Assembly (NCBI GenBank): GCA_028292835.1
Contig: JAQGLP010000168.1
Coordinates: 1 to 7,242, forward strand
Direction of reading: 5' to 3'
From: Variovorax sp.
Lineage (GTDB): Bacteria; Pseudomonadota; Gammaproteobacteria; Burkholderiales; Burkholderiaceae_C
Length of the DNA: 7,242 nt
Shown piece by piece: positions 5,701-7,242 of the stretch (positions are counted from its first letter, which is position 1; every line of letters starts with the position of its first letter). The notes under the pieces were generated by a model, which worked only from the letters and a program-made list of their open reading frames with translations, was not told the origin of the DNA and made no database searches. The translations under genes and the position numbers were made by a program.

Positions 5701-7242
5701 ATGTCCAGCATCACCGTTGCCCAGTTCGCCAGCGAACTCAAGAAGACCCCCGAAATCCTGCTTGACCAGCTCAAGAGCGCAGGCGTGGCCAAAGCGGCCG
5801 TCACCGACGCGCTCACCGAGGCCGACAAGCAGCGCCTGCTCGGATTCCTGAAGGCCAGCCATGGCGGAGCCGAGCCCGAGCGCAAGAAGATCACGCTCAT
5901 CAAGAAATCGACCAGCGAGATCAAGCAGGCCGACGCCACCGGGCGCGCGCGCACCATCCAGGTCGAGGTGCGCAAGAAACGCACCTTCGTCCAGCGCGAC
6001 GAGAGCCATGCCGCCGCGCCCGAGCCGGTCGAGGCCGCCGTGCCGCAGCCGCCTCCCGCGCCGCGCGACGACGAGGCCGAACTGGCGCGACGCGAGGAAG
6101 ACGCCCGCCGCCAGGCCGAGCTGATCCGCCGCCAGGAGGAAGAGCTTGCCGAGAAGCGCCGTGCCCGCGAGGCGGCCGAGGCCCAGGCCCGCGAGCAGGT
6201 CGAGCGCGCCGAGCGTGCCGAACAGGCGGAGCAGGCCGAGCAGCGCGCCAAGGCCGAGGAAGCCAGGAAAAAAGAGGCTGCAGTGCCCGCCATGGCGTCG
6301 CGCGATGCTACAAAAATCATAGCGACCGAAGAAGCTGCCCGCATTGCGGCCGACCGGGCTGCCCGGGTCAAGGTGGCCACCGACAAGGCCGACGCCGAAG
6401 CCCGTGCCGCGCAGGCGCGGGTGGATGCCAAGGCCAAGGCCGTGGCCGATTCGAAGGCCCGCGCCGAGGAAGAAAGCGTGCGCGCCAAGGACCTGGACGA
6501 GCGCCGCCGCAAGGCGCTGGCCGAGGCCGAGGCCATCCGCGCCATGATGAGCGCGCCAGCCCGCGTGCTGGTGCCGCACAAGGCGCCCGAGAAGGAAGTG
6601 CCAAAGCCCGCCGTCAAGGGCACGCTGCACAAGCCCGCCACGCCGCCGGCCCGGCCCGGCGCGCCTGCTGCCGCCCCGGGTGCTGCCGCGGCGGCGCCTG
6701 GCGCCGGCAAGGAAGTCAAGTCGGCCAAGCTCTCGTCGAGCTGGGCGGGCGATCCGGCCAAGAAAAAGGAAATCAAGACCCGCGGCGATTCGAGCGGCGG
6801 TGTCGGTCGCGGCAACTGGCGCGGTGGTCCGCGCGGGCGCCGAGGCAGCCACGACCGTGGCGGCCATGACGACATGCGCCAGCAGGCCGCGCCGGTCGAG
6901 GCGCGCATCCTGGAGGTGCACGTGCCCGAGACCATTACCGTGTCCGAGCTGGCCCACAAGATGGCGATCAAGGCCTCGGAGGTCATCAAGCACCTGATGA
7001 AGCTGGGCCAGATGGCCACGATGAACCAGCCGCTGGACCAGGACACCGCCATGATCGTGGTGGAGGAAATGGGTCACACCGCCGTCGTGGCGGCACTGGA
7101 CGACCCCGAAGCCTTCACCGACGAGGACGTGTCGGCGCAAAACGCCGAGGCGCTGCCGCGCGCACCGGTCGTGACCGTCATGGGCCACGTCGACCACGGC
7201 AAGACCTCGCTGCTGGACTACATCCGCCGCGCCAAGGTGGCA
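5701..7242 (+). CDS. infB: Translation initiation factor IF-2, N-terminal part (3' end outside window)
   Basis: IF2 is the GTPase that brings fMet-tRNA to the 30S subunit and drives subunit joining. The frame is open for 514 codons from ATG 5701 to the window edge. The preceding GGAGG (5684-5688) is 12 bases away, and the start gives the family opening MSSITVAQFASELKKTPEIL. The order is: IF2N domain 1 at about 1-55; a basic IF2-associated segment to about 100 (RKKITLIKKSTSEIK, VEVRKKRTF); a long charged Ala/Glu/Arg helix, probably coiled, at about 122-283; a Pro/Ala linker to about 335; a Gly/Arg-rich basic stretch at about 361-390 with two RGG triplets; a second IF2N domain at about 401-460; then the start of the G domain, with the P-loop GHVDHGKT at 495-502. 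Switch and effector motifs, the beta-barrel domains and the fMet-tRNA-binding domain must lie beyond the window. It follows nusA by 24 bases, the standard operon order. Confidence 0.97.
   Translation, partial: MSSITVAQFASELKKTPEILLDQLKSAGVAKAAVTDALTEADKQRLLGFLKASHGGAEPERKKITLIKKSTSEIKQADATGRARTIQVEVRKKRTFVQRDESHAAAPEPVEAAVPQPPPAPRDDEAELARREEDARRQAELIRRQEEELAEKRRAREAAEAQAREQVERAERAEQAEQAEQRAKAEEARKKEAAVPAMASRDATKIIATEEAARIAADRAARVKVATDKADAEARAAQARVDAKAKAVADSKARAEEESVRAKDLDERRRKALAEAEAIRAMMSAPARVLVPHKAPEKEVPKPAVKGTLHKPATPPARPGAPAAAPGAAAAAPGAGKEVKSAKLSSSWAGDPAKKKEIKTRGDSSGGVGRGNWRGGPRGRRGSHDRGGHDDMRQQAAPVEARILEVHVPETITVSELAHKMAIKASEVIKHLMKLGQMATMNQPLDQDTAMIVVEEMGHTAVVAALDDPEAFTDEDVSAQNAEALPRAPVVTVMGHVDHGKTSLLDYIRRAKVA
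6273..6294 (+). promoter_or_regulatory. Candidate internal ribosome-binding site and start for a short IF2 isoform
   Basis: Inside infB, an A-run is followed by AGAGG at 6273-6277, five bases before an in-frame GTG at 6283 (codon 195); an in-frame ATG follows at 6292 (codon 198). The next 30 bases are unusually AT-rich for this gene, which favours an unstructured initiation region. E. coli infB makes shorter IF2 forms from an internal GTG (codon 158) and a nearby AUG a few codons later, so the arrangement is closely parallel. The isoform would lack the first IF2N domain and much of the charged helix but keep the second IF2N and the GTPase. Confidence 0.4.
6307..6323. repeat. AT-rich imperfect inverted motif in infB, possible dispersed-repeat remnant
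   Basis: GCTA 6307-6310 and TAGC 6320-6323 flank the AT-rich core CAAAAATCA. It uses ACA and ATA codons, which are rare in the surrounding genes. The form GCTA-(A/T-rich)-TAGC resembles a small dispersed repeat I recall as common in Comamonadaceae genomes. If it is one, it inserted in frame in the tolerant charged region of IF2. One copy only is present here, so repeat status cannot be shown from this window. Confidence 0.3.

Noticed and set aside
6061..6543. Imperfect repetitive GCC/GAG/CGC codon tracts in infB, suggestive of tandem repeats
   Set aside because: No fixed repeat unit can be read. It is the low-complexity charged helix typical of proteobacterial IF2.

Overview
The window is GC-rich, has little non-coding DNA, and every gene I can support is on the + strand. 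The RimP, NusA and IF2 proteins look betaproteobacterial. They point to Burkholderiales, probably near Comamonadaceae, because of the long RimP with an insert and a tail, the very long Ala/Glu/Arg-rich and then Gly/Arg-rich IF2 N-terminus, and a small AT-rich motif inside infB resembling a repeat I recall from Comamonadaceae. The family assignment is inference; no 16S rRNA or other marker is present.

Positions 1-3274 are transport genes. First comes the C-terminal third of a YejE-type peptide ABC permease (cut by the window edge), then the double-ATPase subunit YejF, then a 12-helix YbfB/YjiJ-family MFS transporter. YejE and YejF should work together in importing peptides (the microcin C / oligopeptide class). 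The MFS protein is only a neighbour, 33 bases downstream, with unknown substrate. Between yejE and yejF lies a short hairpin with a cUUCGg loop and a tiny ORF overlapping both genes by ATGA.

Positions 3275-3490 are the main non-coding gap. It holds an exact TATAAT box, then a strong intrinsic-terminator hairpin with an eight-T tract, then a leader running to rimP. This looks like a promoter plus promoter-proximal attenuator (or an upstream-operon terminator) ahead of the rimP-nusA-infB operon.

Positions 3491-7242 are the conserved rimP-nusA-infB operon: 30S maturation factor, transcription elongation/termination factor and the N-terminal half of initiation factor IF2, which runs off the window just after the first GTPase motif. 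The gaps are 20 and 24 bases.

The genes are ordinary, and I do not see a new multi-gene system. The interesting signals are RNA-level. A terminator-like hairpin lies inside the last codons of rimP, in a variable tail, and a second hairpin covers the rimP stop codon, both directly ahead of nusA. infB contains an internal Shine-Dalgarno/GTG/ATG cluster that could make a short IF2 isoform, as in E. coli. Together with the leader terminator, these suggest that nusA and infB output may be set by termination and translation coupling, possibly with NusA feedback. That is inference from sequence alone.
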